From NCBI RefSeq assembly GCF_003254055.1, contig NZ_QKZT01000003.1:211082-275081 (forward strand): DNA of 64,000 bases. Direction: 5' to 3'. Positions 54,609-64,000 of this stretch are shown here, piece after piece; the stretch's first letter is position 1, and the number at the start of each line of letters is the position of its first letter. Position numbers and translations under genes: made by a program. The notes beneath the pieces are model-generated. The model was given only the letters and a program-made list of their open reading frames with translations. It was not told the DNA's origin and searched no databases. This stretch comes from Algoriphagus chordae (GTDB lineage Bacteria > Bacteroidota > Bacteroidia > Cytophagales > Cyclobacteriaceae).

Positions 54609-56114
54609 ATGAAAGTCAGATTATTAATTCTATTCGTATTTATTTCTTGCCTAGCTCTGGCTCAGGAAAAAACTGAAAAAACTACTGAAGATCCAAAAGC
54701 ACAGGTTTTTGAGTCCAAGCAATCTGTAGAAATTGATGGGAAAACGATCAATTTGAATGCTAAGGCAGGAACCTTTGAATTGAAGGATGAAAACAATAAG
54801 CCTATTGCGCTATTCGGTTTTACCGCTTATTTCAAAGAAAATCCGGAGAAGAATAGACCAATTGTATTTTCTTATAATGGAGGTCCTGGCAGCTCGTCAT
54901 ATTGGTTGCATATGGGGATAATGGGGCCAAAAAGGATGGTTATCGATGATCCGAATTACAATGCAAGTGCACCTTATGAATTGACAAACAATGAATTTTC
55001 TATTCTAGATGTAGCTGATGTGGTGATGATGGATCCAGTGGGAACAGGATTGAGTATGCCGATAGGAGAGGCTACTGGCAAGGATTTCTGGGGAGTGGAC
55101 CAGGATATTCGAAGTGTAAGTTTATTTATTATGCAGTTTTTGAAAGCCCATGACCGCCTTAATTCTCCTAAGTATATTTTGGGGGAAAGTTACGGTACCT
55201 TCCGAAATGCAGGAGTGATGAGTTATCTGCTGAATCGCGGCTATGCGCTAAATGGCGTGATCATGGTTTCTTCTGTGTTTGACCTTAGAACCTTGTTTTT
55301 TGTTCCAACAGAAGATATTTCATACATCGCTTATTTGCCTACGATGGCTGCTACGGCCTGGTATCATGATAAGCTTACTAATAAAGGTGATGATCTGCCT
55401 GCTTTTGTACAGGAAGTTAGGGAGTTTACCGAAAATGAGTATGCCCCAGCTTTATTTAAAGGAAATAAGCTATCTGAAAGTGCTGAGACTGCAATTGCAC
55501 AAAAACTCCAGACCTATACCGGCATCAGTGCCACTATTTGGAAAAGAGCTGATCTGAAAATGGACGCTGGAGAATTCTTTCAAGAGTTGCTGCGCGATGA
55601 AGAAATGACTGTTGGTCGGCTAGATTCTAGATACAAGGGAATTAATCTTGATCCTATGTCTATGAGCTCTTTCACTGATCCGCAGAGCGATGCTATTTCC
55701 CCTGCCTATACCATGGGCTTTTTGGACTATTTTCATGGAGATTTGGGTGTAAGCAAAGACCTAAACTATTCTACTTCGGCTTATAGTAAGCAGGGATTTA
55801 AATGGGATTGGTCGCATAGAGGAAATCAATATTGGGGAACTGATGGAGCAGTCACCACGCTTCCAGATATGGCAGATGCGATGAGTAAGGATCCGAATGT
55901 GAAAGTGTTGGTAATGAACGGATATTATGATTTGGCTACCGTATTCTATGGTGTGGAGCATTCTATTTCCCATCTTGGTCTTCCTAAGTCTGCAAGTGAT
56001 CGAATCATTATGACTTACTATGAGGCAGGTCATATGATGTACACAGATTTGCCATCAGCCCAACTTTTCCGAGATGATGTGAAGAAGTTCATTGAAGACA
56101 CTTTAAGGAAATAA
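54609..56114 (+). CDS. S10 family serine carboxypeptidase-like protein
   Basis: 501 residues with signal peptide MKVRLLILFVFISCLALAQ. Family motifs are visible: FSYNGGPGSSSYWLHMGIMG (the substrate-binding WNGGPG loop), ILGESYGTFR with the nucleophile serine, LVMNGYYDLAT with the aspartate, and YYEAGHMMYTD with the histidine. Bacterial S10 members are usually acid carboxypeptidases in the periplasm. It is placed between the amidohydrolase and a serine hydrolase. Confidence 0.92.
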   Translation: MKVRLLILFVFISCLALAQEKTEKTTEDPKAQVFESKQSVEIDGKTINLNAKAGTFELKDENNKPIALFGFTAYFKENPEKNRPIVFSYNGGPGSSSYWLHMGIMGPKRMVIDDPNYNASAPYELTNNEFSILDVADVVMMDPVGTGLSMPIGEATGKDFWGVDQDIRSVSLFIMQFLKAHDRLNSPKYILGESYGTFRNAGVMSYLLNRGYALNGVIMVSSVFDLRTLFFVPTEDISYIAYLPTMAATAWYHDKLTNKGDDLPAFVQEVREFTENEYAPALFKGNKLSESAETAIAQKLQTYTGISATIWKRADLKMDAGEFFQELLRDEEMTVGRLDSRYKGINLDPMSMSSFTDPQSDAISPAYTMGFLDYFHGDLGVSKDLNYSTSAYSKQGFKWDWSHRGNQYWGTDGAVTTLPDMADAMSKDPNVKVLVMNGYYDLATVFYGVEHSISHLGLPKSASDRIIMTYYEAGHMMYTDLPSAQLFRDDVKKFIEDTLRK

Positions 56115-56133
56115 GTTGGATCCAAAATTTCTT

Positions 56134-57240
56134 ATGAAACAATTAAAACCTTTTACAAAGCATCTCTTAATGGGATGCTTTGTCCTATTTTTTTATTCCT
56201 GTGCCGAAGCGCAGAATCCAAGTTCTACAACTTCAAGTCGCTATTTTCCACCCATAGAATCAAGCATCTGGGATCAGCAATCTGCTTCAGAGCTAGCTTG
56301 GGATGCTGCTAAGCTGGATGAATTATTGGCCTGGTTGCAGACGCAGGACACTCGAGCCTTTATCATCCTAAAAGGAGGGAAGATAGTGGTAGAAGAGTAC
56401 TGGGGAGAAAAGCTCACGGGTGCAGGAAAAATGGATCAAAATTCATATTGGTACTGGGCTTCTGCTGGGAAAACGCTTACTGCGACCTTAGTCGGGATAG
56501 CCGAAAATCAAAAATTGCTTAAAACAAAAGATCGTACGCAGAAGTATCTAGGAGAAGGTTGGACCTCTTTAGATGACCAACAGGAACGTGATATTAGATT
56601 GATTCATCAGCTTTCAATGACCACAGGTTTGGATGATGGAGTAGCAAATCAGGATGATACTAGTCCGGCATCCCTGTCATTTCTAGCAGAGCCAGGAGAA
56701 AGATGGGCATATCATAACGCACCCTACACACTTTTAAATCAGGTAGTTCAAAATGCTTCTGGTCAAAGTTTCCAAGAATACTTTGAGGAGAATTTGGGCT
56801 CTAAAATCGGAATGAAGGGCTTTTGGCAGAAAACAGGAATGAACAATGTGTTTTATAGTGATGCTAGATCATTTGCTAGGTTTGGCCTTTTATTGTTGTC
56901 CGAAGGCAACTGGGATGGCAACCAAATTTGGTCTGGCGATTATTTTGATGAACTATCTCAGTCCTCTCAAGACCTGAATCGTAGCTATGGATATCTTACC
57001 TGGCTCAATGGAAAAAGTTCCTATATGGTGCCTCAGTCTCAGCGAGTATTTCCGGGTTCATTCGTGCCTGATGCTCCAGCCGATATGTATCAAGCCATGG
57101 GTAAAAATGGCCAGTTTTTGATGGTTGTGCCGTCGGAAGATTTGGTAATAGTTAGAATGGGAGGCTTAGGGGATAATTCACTGGTCTCGTTTCTATTGAT
57201 CAAAGATATTTGGGAGCATTTGAAACCAATAATCGAGTAA
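56134..57240 (+). CDS. Serine hydrolase, beta-lactamase-related lipoprotein
   Basis: 368 residues from ATG 56134 (a TTG at 56116, 2 bp after the previous stop, is less likely). A lipobox FYSC (Cys23) anchors it. Catalytic SAGK (Ser110, Lys113) and the tyrosine motif WAYHNAPYTLL match the penicillin-binding-protein-like family; the later strand motif is MGKNGQFLMV. It is different from the enzyme at 31-32.2 kb. Only 19 bp from the S10 gene, so cotranscribed. Probably a D-peptidase or esterase. Confidence 0.88.
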   Translation: MKQLKPFTKHLLMGCFVLFFYSCAEAQNPSSTTSSRYFPPIESSIWDQQSASELAWDAAKLDELLAWLQTQDTRAFIILKGGKIVVEEYWGEKLTGAGKMDQNSYWYWASAGKTLTATLVGIAENQKLLKTKDRTQKYLGEGWTSLDDQQERDIRLIHQLSMTTGLDDGVANQDDTSPASLSFLAEPGERWAYHNAPYTLLNQVVQNASGQSFQEYFEENLGSKIGMKGFWQKTGMNNVFYSDARSFARFGLLLLSEGNWDGNQIWSGDYFDELSQSSQDLNRSYGYLTWLNGKSSYMVPQSQRVFPGSFVPDAPADMYQAMGKNGQFLMVVPSEDLVIVRMGGLGDNSLVSFLLIKDIWEHLKPIIE

Positions 57241-57248
57241 GAGAATAT

Positions 57249-57641
57249 TTAGTCCTGATTATATTTTTCTAGCTGAATTCTGATCTTATCCAAGGTCAGT
57301 GGTTTCTCGATAAATCCTGAAACAATCTCATAGCCTTGAGCTTTGGATCTGTCTTGATAATCAATAGAACTTGAAAGAATGACAATCTTGTCTGACCTCT
57401 GAGCGTACATCTCTAAGTATCTGTCCAGAAATTCCCAGCCATTCAAGACAGGCATGTTAATATCTAAAAAAATCAGAAGGCTTTGATTAGGGTCAAGATC
57501 AGAGAGCGAGCTTAGGGCTTCTTCAGCTTCCAGAAACTCCACGATATTCTCAGAAATACCAATTTTACCCAACAGTCTTTTATTGATTAGGTTGTTGATG
57601 GGGTCATCATCCACTAGAAAAATGGTATCAAAATGGCTCAT
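57249..57641 (-). CDS. Single-domain response regulator
   Basis: 130 residues, a lone receiver domain: acidic pocket VDDDPINN (Asp11-Asp13), phosphoacceptor Asp60 in IFLDINMP, Ser90/91 in VILSSS and Lys113 in FIEKPLT. There is no output domain. It resembles the CheY-like regulators that work with Bacteroidota hybrid kinases; the kinase is not in this window. Its end faces the serine hydrolase gene 8 bp away. Confidence 0.93.
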   Translation of the reverse strand: MSHFDTIFLVDDDPINNLINKRLLGKIGISENIVEFLEAEEALSSLSDLDPNQSLLIFLDINMPVLNGWEFLDRYLEMYAQRSDKIVILSSSIDYQDRSKAQGYEIVSGFIEKPLTLDKIRIQLEKYNQD

Positions 57642-57750
57642 TAAAATGATTAAATAGCAAAAGAGGGATTTAGTATAGCCAAAATACGACTAATACTATT
57701 TCAAGAAAATGAATACCTCCTTTTTTATTTTGAAGCTATTCAGTAATAGC

Positions 57751-57787
57751 TAGAAAAACAAAAAAGGAGACCCATTGGATCTCCTTT
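57751..57787 (-). terminator. Intrinsic terminator of the groESL transcript
   Basis: Arms AAAGGAGA (57763-57770) and TCTCCTTT (57780-57787) with a 9-nt loop; the minus-strand 3' side has a run of T interrupted once (57751-57765). It is 24 bp after the groEL stop. Confidence 0.85.
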
Positions 57788-57810
57788 AATGTATTAAGAA
57801 AGGGGGATGA

Positions 57811-59466
<1,656 letters not shown>

Positions 59467-59480
59467 TTAGGGTTGATTAA

Positions 59481-59759
59481 TTAAAGGATTGCAAAGATGT
59501 CAGACTCTCTCATGATGAGGTAGTCAGATCCTTCTACAGTGAGTTCTGTACCAGAGTATTTCCCGTACAATACAGTGTCTCCAACTTTCACAGTAATAGG
59601 CTCATCTTTTTTGCCATTTCCTACTGCCACTACAATACCTTTTTGTGGCTTTTCTTTAGCGGTATCTGGGATGTAAAGACCAGAAGCTGTTTTCTCTTCA
59701 GCTGCAGCAGGTTGTACCAAAACTCTGTCTGCAAGAGGTTTGATGTTCACATTTGACAT
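59481..59759 (-). CDS. groES: Co-chaperonin GroES
   Basis: 92 residues from ATG 59759 ([16 protein letters not shown]). The frame is open for 85 more codons upstream, but the conserved GroES N-terminus begins here. [17 protein letters not shown] contains the mobile loop, and the C-terminus ends [15 protein letters not shown]. Note that the mobile loop is typical. Its leader carries a sigma54-like promoter at 59806-59821. Confidence 0.97.
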   Translation of the reverse strand: MSNVNIKPLADRVLVQPAAAEEKTASGLYIPDTAKEKPQKGIVVAVGNGKKDEPITVKVGDTVLYGKYSGTELTVEGSDYLIMRESDIFAIL

Positions 59760-59805
59760 AATATAAATTCGTTTAAAGGTTAGATTAAAATGTAATTGCC
59801 TAATA

Positions 59806-59821
59806 GCACTTCTTGTGCCAA
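59806..59821 (-). promoter_or_regulatory. Candidate sigma54 (-24/-12) promoter of groESL
   Basis: Read on the minus strand, TTGGCACAAGAAGTGCTA has the TGGCAC (-24) and TGC (-12) boxes with the GG-N10-GC spacing required by sigma54. The predicted start site is about 59795, giving a leader of about 36 nt to groES. The same bases form an imperfect inverted repeat (TAGCAC / GTGCCA, 5-nt spacing), so a repressor site is an alternative. The CIRCE consensus with 9-nt spacing is absent. Confidence 0.5.
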
Positions 59822-59973
59822 GGAAGGAATAGGGGGAAAGGCTGACAAATCGGCTGTAAATCTTGGGGAAATCAATGCTACCAAGGGATTTTTTTGGCAG
59901 AAAGGACTGCCATTTTTGCTCAAGACACTTCATCCTTGTCAGAAATTCGTAATTTATATCAAACCTATAAGCT

Positions 59974-60687
59974 ATGACAACCCTTCCTAAAAATTGGATT
60001 ACCGAAGGTCTCATTGATTTCGAATATAAAAAGTATCAGTTGCTGGCCTATTTGCAGCAAACGAACAAGCATTTCAATGAGATGAAGCTTTACCCTGTCT
60101 TGAGTGATTTGATCGATCATTACAGAGATTTGGAAAAATTGAAGTCTGACAGTGCAGCGCTAAATGGTCAATTCCCCAAAACCTTGGATTCAATTGACTT
60201 TCAAAAAGGCAAATTGAATTATCAATCGAAGGTAATACCGAGCGCGGTGATGAAGGAAGTATCCATGATTACCGACTTTGCGCTGCCTAAATTGGTCTCA
60301 CAAATCGAGGAAGGAAGGACGATTTATGATTTTGTGGAAGATCAATTGGAGTTTGAGCCAGTCGGCATAGTCCCAATCTATAAGCAGGAGGGCTATATCT
60401 TGATGTCTAGAGAGAAGACGAAGGAGGTGCATGCATTCCGCTATAAATCCAGTTTGCTGCATTATGCTGGAGAAAACTTTCGAAGTATCAGCATGTGGCT
60501 CATAGCTGTTTTTCAGCGTAGCTTAGTCAATACCCTGGAGAAAATTAAAATGGATCTTATCCGAGAGATCAAAGAATTACCCAATCCTGCTACTTGGAGA
60601 ATTCATAGCCAACAGGAATTCCCTATTGAAGAGACTTTGATCCCAATCAGCAAGCGACTTTTGTTGAAGTCTGTTTCGGTTCAGTAA
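59974..60687 (+). CDS. Conserved protein of unknown function, divergent from groES
   Basis: 237 residues, no signal peptide or membrane segment. It looks largely helical in the first 100 residues ([16 protein letters not shown], rich in Leu/Lys/Glu), then has a [20 protein letters not shown] segment and a C-terminal part ending [14 protein letters not shown] know no function. Its position beside groES, and its convergent end at the secG terminator, matches the order seen in related genomes, as I recall it. Confidence 0.8.
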   Translation: MTTLPKNWITEGLIDFEYKKYQLLAYLQQTNKHFNEMKLYPVLSDLIDHYRDLEKLKSDSAALNGQFPKTLDSIDFQKGKLNYQSKVIPSAVMKEVSMITDFALPKLVSQIEEGRTIYDFVEDQLEFEPVGIVPIYKQEGYILMSREKTKEVHAFRYKSSLLHYAGENFRSISMWLIAVFQRSLVNTLEKIKMDLIREIKELPNPATWRIHSQQEFPIEETLIPISKRLLLKSVSVQ

Positions 60688-60725
60688 ACTTCCCCCAAGT
60701 TACCATTCACTACTATAAACTGAAA

Positions 60726-60751
60726 AAGTCTGCCCCTTGCGGAGCAGACTT
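60726..60751 (-). terminator. Intrinsic terminator after secG
   Basis: Arms AAGTCTGC (60726-60733) and GCAGACTT (60744-60751) with a 10-nt loop and, on the minus strand, a run of T (60723-60727) after the stem. It also lies 39 bp after the plus-strand gene and can serve both. Confidence 0.8.
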
Positions 60752-60774
60752 AAAATATCTTGAATCTGTTTTTC

Positions 60775-61140
60775 TTAGTTTCCTGAAGTAGTATCAGTAG
60801 CTGCTGGAGTTTCATCAGTAGCTGCAGGAAGTAAACTTGCATCTTCACCAAAGGTTGGCGCTACTACTTGCTGCTTGGCGCTATCAATGTTTGGAGAAGA
60901 GAATTGGTTGGACTGAGCTCCTGAATAGAAAGCAGAAGATGCCAATGAAAGTGCAAGGATAGAGATAGCCAATACCCACGTAGCTTTTTCAAGCACATTT
61001 CCGGTACGGGTCACACCCATGATTTGAGAAGCGCTGCCTCCAAATGCTGCACCAGCTCCACCTTTTGAATTCTGGCCTAGGATCACTAAGATTAGCAAAA
61101 CAGCTAAAATTAGGATAATTGTAATCAATAAAGTAAACAT
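60775..61140 (-). CDS. secG: Preprotein translocase subunit SecG
   Basis: 121 residues: membrane helix 1 (about 3-22), the conserved cytoplasmic loop QNSKGGAGAAFGGSASQIMG, membrane helix 2 (about 52-70), then a low-complexity Ala/Thr/Pro tail typical of Bacteroidota SecG. It supports SecYE-driven export across the inner membrane. It is 12 bp after the upstream gene. Confidence 0.95.
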   Translation of the reverse strand: MFTLLITIILILAVLLILVILGQNSKGGAGAAFGGSASQIMGVTRTGNVLEKATWVLAISILALSLASSAFYSGAQSNQFSSPNIDSAKQQVVAPTFGEDASLLPAATDETPAATDTTSGN

Positions 61141-61152
61141 ATAATGTGGGTG

Positions 61153-61857
61153 TTAATCTTTCAGTTTTTCAATCAAGTCCGCAAAGTAAGCCCTTTTATC
61201 CGGAAATTTCAATACCAACTTCTCATAAATTTGTTTGGCCAATTGCTTCTTTCCTTGTTTGGCTAGAATCTTAGCATAGGATTCTGATATCAACTTATCA
61301 TTGATCTGGGTGCTGGCTGCAGCGAGGTTCTCAGTATTTTGATTTGCTTCGATCTCTTTGATCGTTGCCATTTTGATTGATTTCTTGCTAAAAGCCTTGA
61401 TCAAGTCGATTTGTTCTTTCTTTTTTTCGTCAAGAATCACCTTTTTTTCTTTCCTTTTGATCGTTTCGATCAGGTCATCCTTAGGTGGTTTTCGTCTTCT
61501 TGGCGTTGCTTTGACTGGCTCAGATTTAGGTTCTGACTTATCTACTATTGGTGTAGCTGGAGCTTTTTCCTTTGATTCAATTTCAACTTTTGGACTAACT
61601 TTATTAGTTGGGGCACTGGTTTCCACCTGCTTTTCTAGCAAAGCTTTTAGCCAAATTCTATCTGGACTGCAGATTGCTGCAGATCCCAGAGATGGGATTT
61701 TTTGAGCCCCATTTTTCAGAAATTCAGCACGCGCCGTTAGCACATGTGGGATTTGAAAATATGGGAAATTTTTCTGCACCTTATGAAGCAACAGGAGCTC
61801 ACTTTGATCTAAGGAGTCTTGCTTTTGGACAAGTTCTAAAAATTGGGCTGCGTTCAC
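61153..61857 (-). CDS. TPR-like protein of unknown function between lptE and secG
   Basis: 234 residues. The N-terminal helix pair (QFLELVQKQDSLDQSELLLL) and C-terminal IYEKLVLKFPDKRAYFADLI look like TPR or repeat helices, joined by a Pro/Lys/Glu-rich middle (about 85-165) with KPEVE-like and RRRKPPKDD stretches. No signal peptide, so cytoplasmic. Its constant place in the miaB-lptE-secG block suggests a role in envelope biogenesis or translocation, but the function is unknown. Confidence 0.82.
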   Translation of the reverse strand: MNAAQFLELVQKQDSLDQSELLLLHKVQKNFPYFQIPHVLTARAEFLKNGAQKIPSLGSAAICSPDRIWLKALLEKQVETSAPTNKVSPKVEIESKEKAPATPIVDKSEPKSEPVKATPRRRKPPKDDLIETIKRKEKKVILDEKKKEQIDLIKAFSKKSIKMATIKEIEANQNTENLAAASTQINDKLISESYAKILAKQGKKQLAKQIYEKLVLKFPDKRAYFADLIEKLKD

Positions 61858-61890
61858 GGGAATATTTCTTTAGGCTTTAATATAGGTAAA

Positions 61891-62430
61891 TTACCAATTT
61901 GCTACAGTGGCAGTGAAGATATCTTGAATAATATTAGTGAAAATTTCCTCCACCAACTCACTTTCCACATCCAATAAAGTTGTGGTTCTCGGGTCATAAT
62001 CCTTAAAGAACGAAAAACTCTGCTTTAAATTTTCCTCTTCATTTGTAGTATTGATGTATTCAACTTGTACCACTATAGTCAAGCGCATCGTACCTGCTCT
62101 ATCAGGAAGATTAGGATCGCCACTTGAAACGGCTGCCTGAGGGGTAACTGTATAGCGGGTGATCGATCCCATAAACTGCAAGTTGCCGTTTGATCGCACC
62201 AACTCCAGCTGGGTGTTTCTTTGATAATATTCTTTTAGAGCCTCAGTGAATTTCTGTTCTATATTCGCAGGCCCTCCTCCAGAATCATTGAAGAAATTTT
62301 CTACGGTAAATGTCTTTACCAAATTGTAATCGATATTCGTGCCTGTAAAGCTGTATTTGACCGAACAGCTTTGGAGCAGGAAAAAGACCAATCCAAGTGC
62401 AATGAATGTAAGTTTATTGGTCGATCTCAT
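61891..62430 (-). CDS. lptE: LPS assembly lipoprotein LptE
   Basis: 179 residues with lipoprotein signal ending LLQSCSVKYSFTG (Cys22). The body, KTFTVENFFNDSGGGPANIE then LQFMGSITRYTVTPQAA and IQDIFTATVANW at the C-terminus, matches the LptE/RlpB-like family of Bacteroidota (SusE-neighbour type excluded). It plugs LptD in the outer membrane to place lipopolysaccharide on the surface. Its start overlaps the upstream activator gene's end by 17 bp. Confidence 0.9.
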   Translation of the reverse strand: MRSTNKLTFIALGLVFFLLQSCSVKYSFTGTNIDYNLVKTFTVENFFNDSGGGPANIEQKFTEALKEYYQRNTQLELVRSNGNLQFMGSITRYTVTPQAAVSSGDPNLPDRAGTMRLTIVVQVEYINTTNEEENLKQSFSFFKDYDPRTTTLLDVESELVEEIFTNIIQDIFTATVANW

Positions 62431-63703
62431 ATTGCTTTATCTTTCTGTAAAGTGTGCGTTCTGAGATCCCTAGATCACTAGCTGCATATTTTCTTTTATT
62501 GTTGTGCTTGCGCAAAGCTCTGAGAATCATCTCTTTTTCTTTCTTTTCCAAAGAAAGCGAGTTGTCATCTTCCTCATGAATAATGTCCTCAATGGCATCA
62601 TCCTCATAATCATCCTCGTTTGAAGAGTTTGATTTTTTGGAATCGATCACTAAGGGAACGTAGTTAGATCCAGAATCTGTACTTTCTTTGGAAGAAAATC
62701 CGCCATCCATATCTTCGAAAAGTCCCTGATGTTTTTGAATGATGTTTTGACTTAGCCCACCGTTATGATAGGTTTCCAGTACGAGTTTTTTCAAATCATT
62801 CATATCCTTTTTCATGTCAAACAGCACCTTGTACAACAAATCTCTTTCGGAGAAATCTGATGAGTCACTGCCCTTAGACATGCTAGGAAGTGTCATCGGC
62901 AAGCGGGAATTATCGGCAGGCAGGTATTTAGCCATGGTCGCAGCATCTACTTCTCGCTCACTTTCCAACAGGGAAATTTGCTCCGCAATATTTTTCAGCT
63001 GACGAATATTTCCAGGAAAGGAATAACGCATCAAAGCTGCCTGTGCCTCTGCATCTAAGGTGATTGGGCGTACATGGTATTTTTCAGAAAAGTCAGAGGT
63101 GAATTTTCTAAAGAGCAAGACCATATCTTCTCCACGCTCTCTCAGTGGAGGCACAAAAATCGGAACAGTATTGAGTCTATAATATAGGTCTTCTCGGAAT
63201 TTGCCTTTTTCTACCGCTTTGAGCAGTTTGACATTGGTAGCGGTGATTACTCGGACATTCGTTTTGAGTACTTTGGACGAACCTACTTTTATAAATTCTC
63301 CGTTTTCTAGAACTCTCAATAGTCGAGATTGTGTGCCCAGAGGCAATTCACCTATTTCATCCAAGAAAATCGACCCGCCGTCGGTGACCTCGAAATAGCC
63401 CTTTCGAGCTTCGTGTGCTCCTGTAAAAGAGCCTTTCTCATGACCAAAAAGTTCGGAATCAATGGTTCCTTCGGGAATAGCTCCACAGTTGATCGCGATG
63501 AATTTGCCGTGCTTACGAAGGCTGAGTGAATGTATGATCTTCGAGAAACTTTCCTTACCACTGCCACTTTCGCCGGTGATCAGCACAGTCATATCAGTTG
63601 GTGCTGCTTGCATAGCAACCTGAATGGCGTGATTCAATAAAGGGCTATTGCCTATGATGCCGAAGCGCTGTTTGACGCTTTGTACTTCCGGATTTGTAAT
63701 CAT
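62414..63703 (-). CDS. Sigma54-interacting transcriptional activator (no sensory domain)
   Basis: 429 residues. The AAA+ domain starts almost at once: Walker A GESGSGKES (44-52), the sigma54-contact loop GSFTGA (91-96; Ser for the usual Ala), Walker B SIFLDEIGEL (111-120) and RLNTVPIFVPPLRER. A linker rich in Ser/Asp and a C-terminal Fis-type helix-turn-helix (RKYAASDLGISERTLYRKIK) follow. A receiver, GAF or PAS domain is missing, so control must be by amount or partner protein. It overlaps miaB by 1 bp (TAATG) and lptE by 17 bp: this is a tightly packed operon. A sigma54 promoter candidate precedes groES in the same block. Confidence 0.94.
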   Translation of the reverse strand: MITNPEVQSVKQRFGIIGNSPLLNHAIQVAMQAAPTDMTVLITGESGSGKESFSKIIHSLSLRKHGKFIAINCGAIPEGTIDSELFGHEKGSFTGAHEARKGYFEVTDGGSIFLDEIGELPLGTQSRLLRVLENGEFIKVGSSKVLKTNVRVITATNVKLLKAVEKGKFREDLYYRLNTVPIFVPPLRERGEDMVLLFRKFTSDFSEKYHVRPITLDAEAQAALMRYSFPGNIRQLKNIAEQISLLESEREVDAATMAKYLPADNSRLPMTLPSMSKGSDSSDFSERDLLYKVLFDMKKDMNDLKKLVLETYHNGGLSQNIIQKHQGLFEDMDGGFSSKESTDSGSNYVPLVIDSKKSNSSNEDDYEDDAIEDIIHEEDDNSLSLEKKEKEMILRALRKHNNKRKYAASDLGISERTLYRKIKQYEIDQ

Positions 63704-64000
63704 TAATGTGTCGGGTTTATTTCTATCACCTCACCAAAAAGCGTTGCAGGGGTGCAATCGGTGATTTTCACCTTTAAGTAATCACCTTTGGAGAAGTCTC
63801 CAGCAGGCACGATCACTACTTTATTGGCAGAGTTTCTTCCTTTGAAGTCATCCGCTGATTTCTTGGATGCACCTTCGACTAGCATGATCTGCTCTTTTCC
63901 GATGTCCAGTTTATTTCTCTCTAGAGAAAGTGCACTTTGCTTTTTGATGACTTCAGAAAGTCTTCGTTTTTTGACTTCCATAGGAATATCATCTGGGTAT
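63703..64000 (-). CDS. miaB: tRNA methylthiotransferase MiaB, C-terminal part (cut by window edge)
   Basis: Only the last 98 residues are seen, read from the right edge: YPDDIP, EVKKRRLSEVI and then the TRAM domain (KIGKEQIMLVEG-like, KGDYLKVKITDCTPATLFGEVI). These match the C-terminus of MiaB, which adds a methylthio group to i6A37 of tRNA with two Fe-S clusters; its catalytic part lies beyond the window. Its stop overlaps the activator's start. MtaB/RimO relatives have different C-termini and are less likely, but the assignment relies on a short piece. Confidence 0.82.
   Translation of the reverse strand, partial: YPDDIPMEVKKRRLSEVIKKQSALSLERNKLDIGKEQIMLVEGASKKSADDFKGRNSANKVVIVPAGDFSKGDYLKVKITDCTPATLFGEVIEINPTH

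Noticed and set aside
59801..59823. CIRCE heat-shock operator before groES
   Set aside because: The inverted repeat has 5-nt spacing and arms TAGCAC/GTGCCA, not TTAGCACTC-N9-GAGTGCTAA; the -24/-12 reading fits better.
59760..60014. N-terminal extension of GroES (85 codons)
   Set aside because: GroES homology begins at ATG 59759, the extension is not conserved in character, covers the promoter and runs into the divergent gene.

Overview
The window reads as one contiguous chromosomal segment of a Bacteroidota bacterium, most likely order Cytophagales (Cyclobacteriaceae, Algoriphagus-like). This rests on protein families and gene order: a type IX secretion cargo with a gliding-motility type B C-terminal domain beside a PorP/SprF protein, orphan FtsX-type permeases, TonB-dependent receptors of the OMP_b-brl_3 type, LVIVD lipoproteins, menaquinone genes, and the order miaB - sigma54 activator - lptE - unknown - secG - groES - groEL. 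Bacteroidota-type promoters (TTG / TAnnTTTG) and very weak ribosome binding sites fit this. Most genes are ordinary chromosomal ones. There is no phage, plasmid, rRNA, tRNA or CRISPR array that I can see.

Layout. 1-3.7 kb: 3' end of a giant repeat adhesin plus its PorP/SprF partner. 3.7-5.8 kb: CxxC membrane protein and tyrosinase. 5.9-11.6 kb (minus strand): three exported proteins of unknown function (one a nitrilase-like lipid/membrane-anchored protein), a GH95 fucosidase and a TlpA thioredoxin. 11.8-18.3 kb: Tex, an AAA_14/DUF4143 ATPase set among short hairpin repeats, and an orphan ABC permease followed by repeat debris. 18.8-22.4 kb: pirin, Crp-type regulator, LLM oxidoreductase and a 20-cysteine copper storage protein. 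22.4-28.4 kb: TonB receptor, a small-protein/XRE-S24 repressor operon facing a TIR-transmembrane protein, and an unknown gene. 28.4-30.8 kb: menE and menB. 30.8-37.7 kb: hydrolases, DJ-1, VOC and GH67 alpha-glucuronidase. 37.9-43.9 kb: AddAB-type helicase/nuclease. 44-48.9 kb: LVIVD lipoprotein and outer membrane protein, divergent from a sugar dehydrogenase-PKD-cytochrome c fusion. 49-50.7 kb: zinc-ribbon protein and DEAD-box helicase. 50.8-51.9 kb: a DUF559 endonuclease gene enclosed in long palindrome-bearing direct repeats. 52-57.6 kb: VOC, GNAT, amidohydrolase, S10 peptidase, serine hydrolase and response regulator. 57.8-64 kb: the groESL/secG/lptE/sigma54-activator/miaB block.

The most unusual structures are (i) the DUF559 endonuclease flanked by about 250-bp direct repeats built round C-run/G-run palindromes, which looks like a small selfish or repeat-associated element; (ii) the DUF4143 ATPase with an 18-bp inverted repeat wrapped round a 21-bp tandem duplication at its promoter, and copies of a second hairpin motif on both sides; (iii) a good -24/-12 sigma54 promoter match in front of groES, with a receiver-less sigma54 activator in the same conserved gene block; (iv) a TIR-transmembrane-beta protein facing a LexA-like repressor operon.
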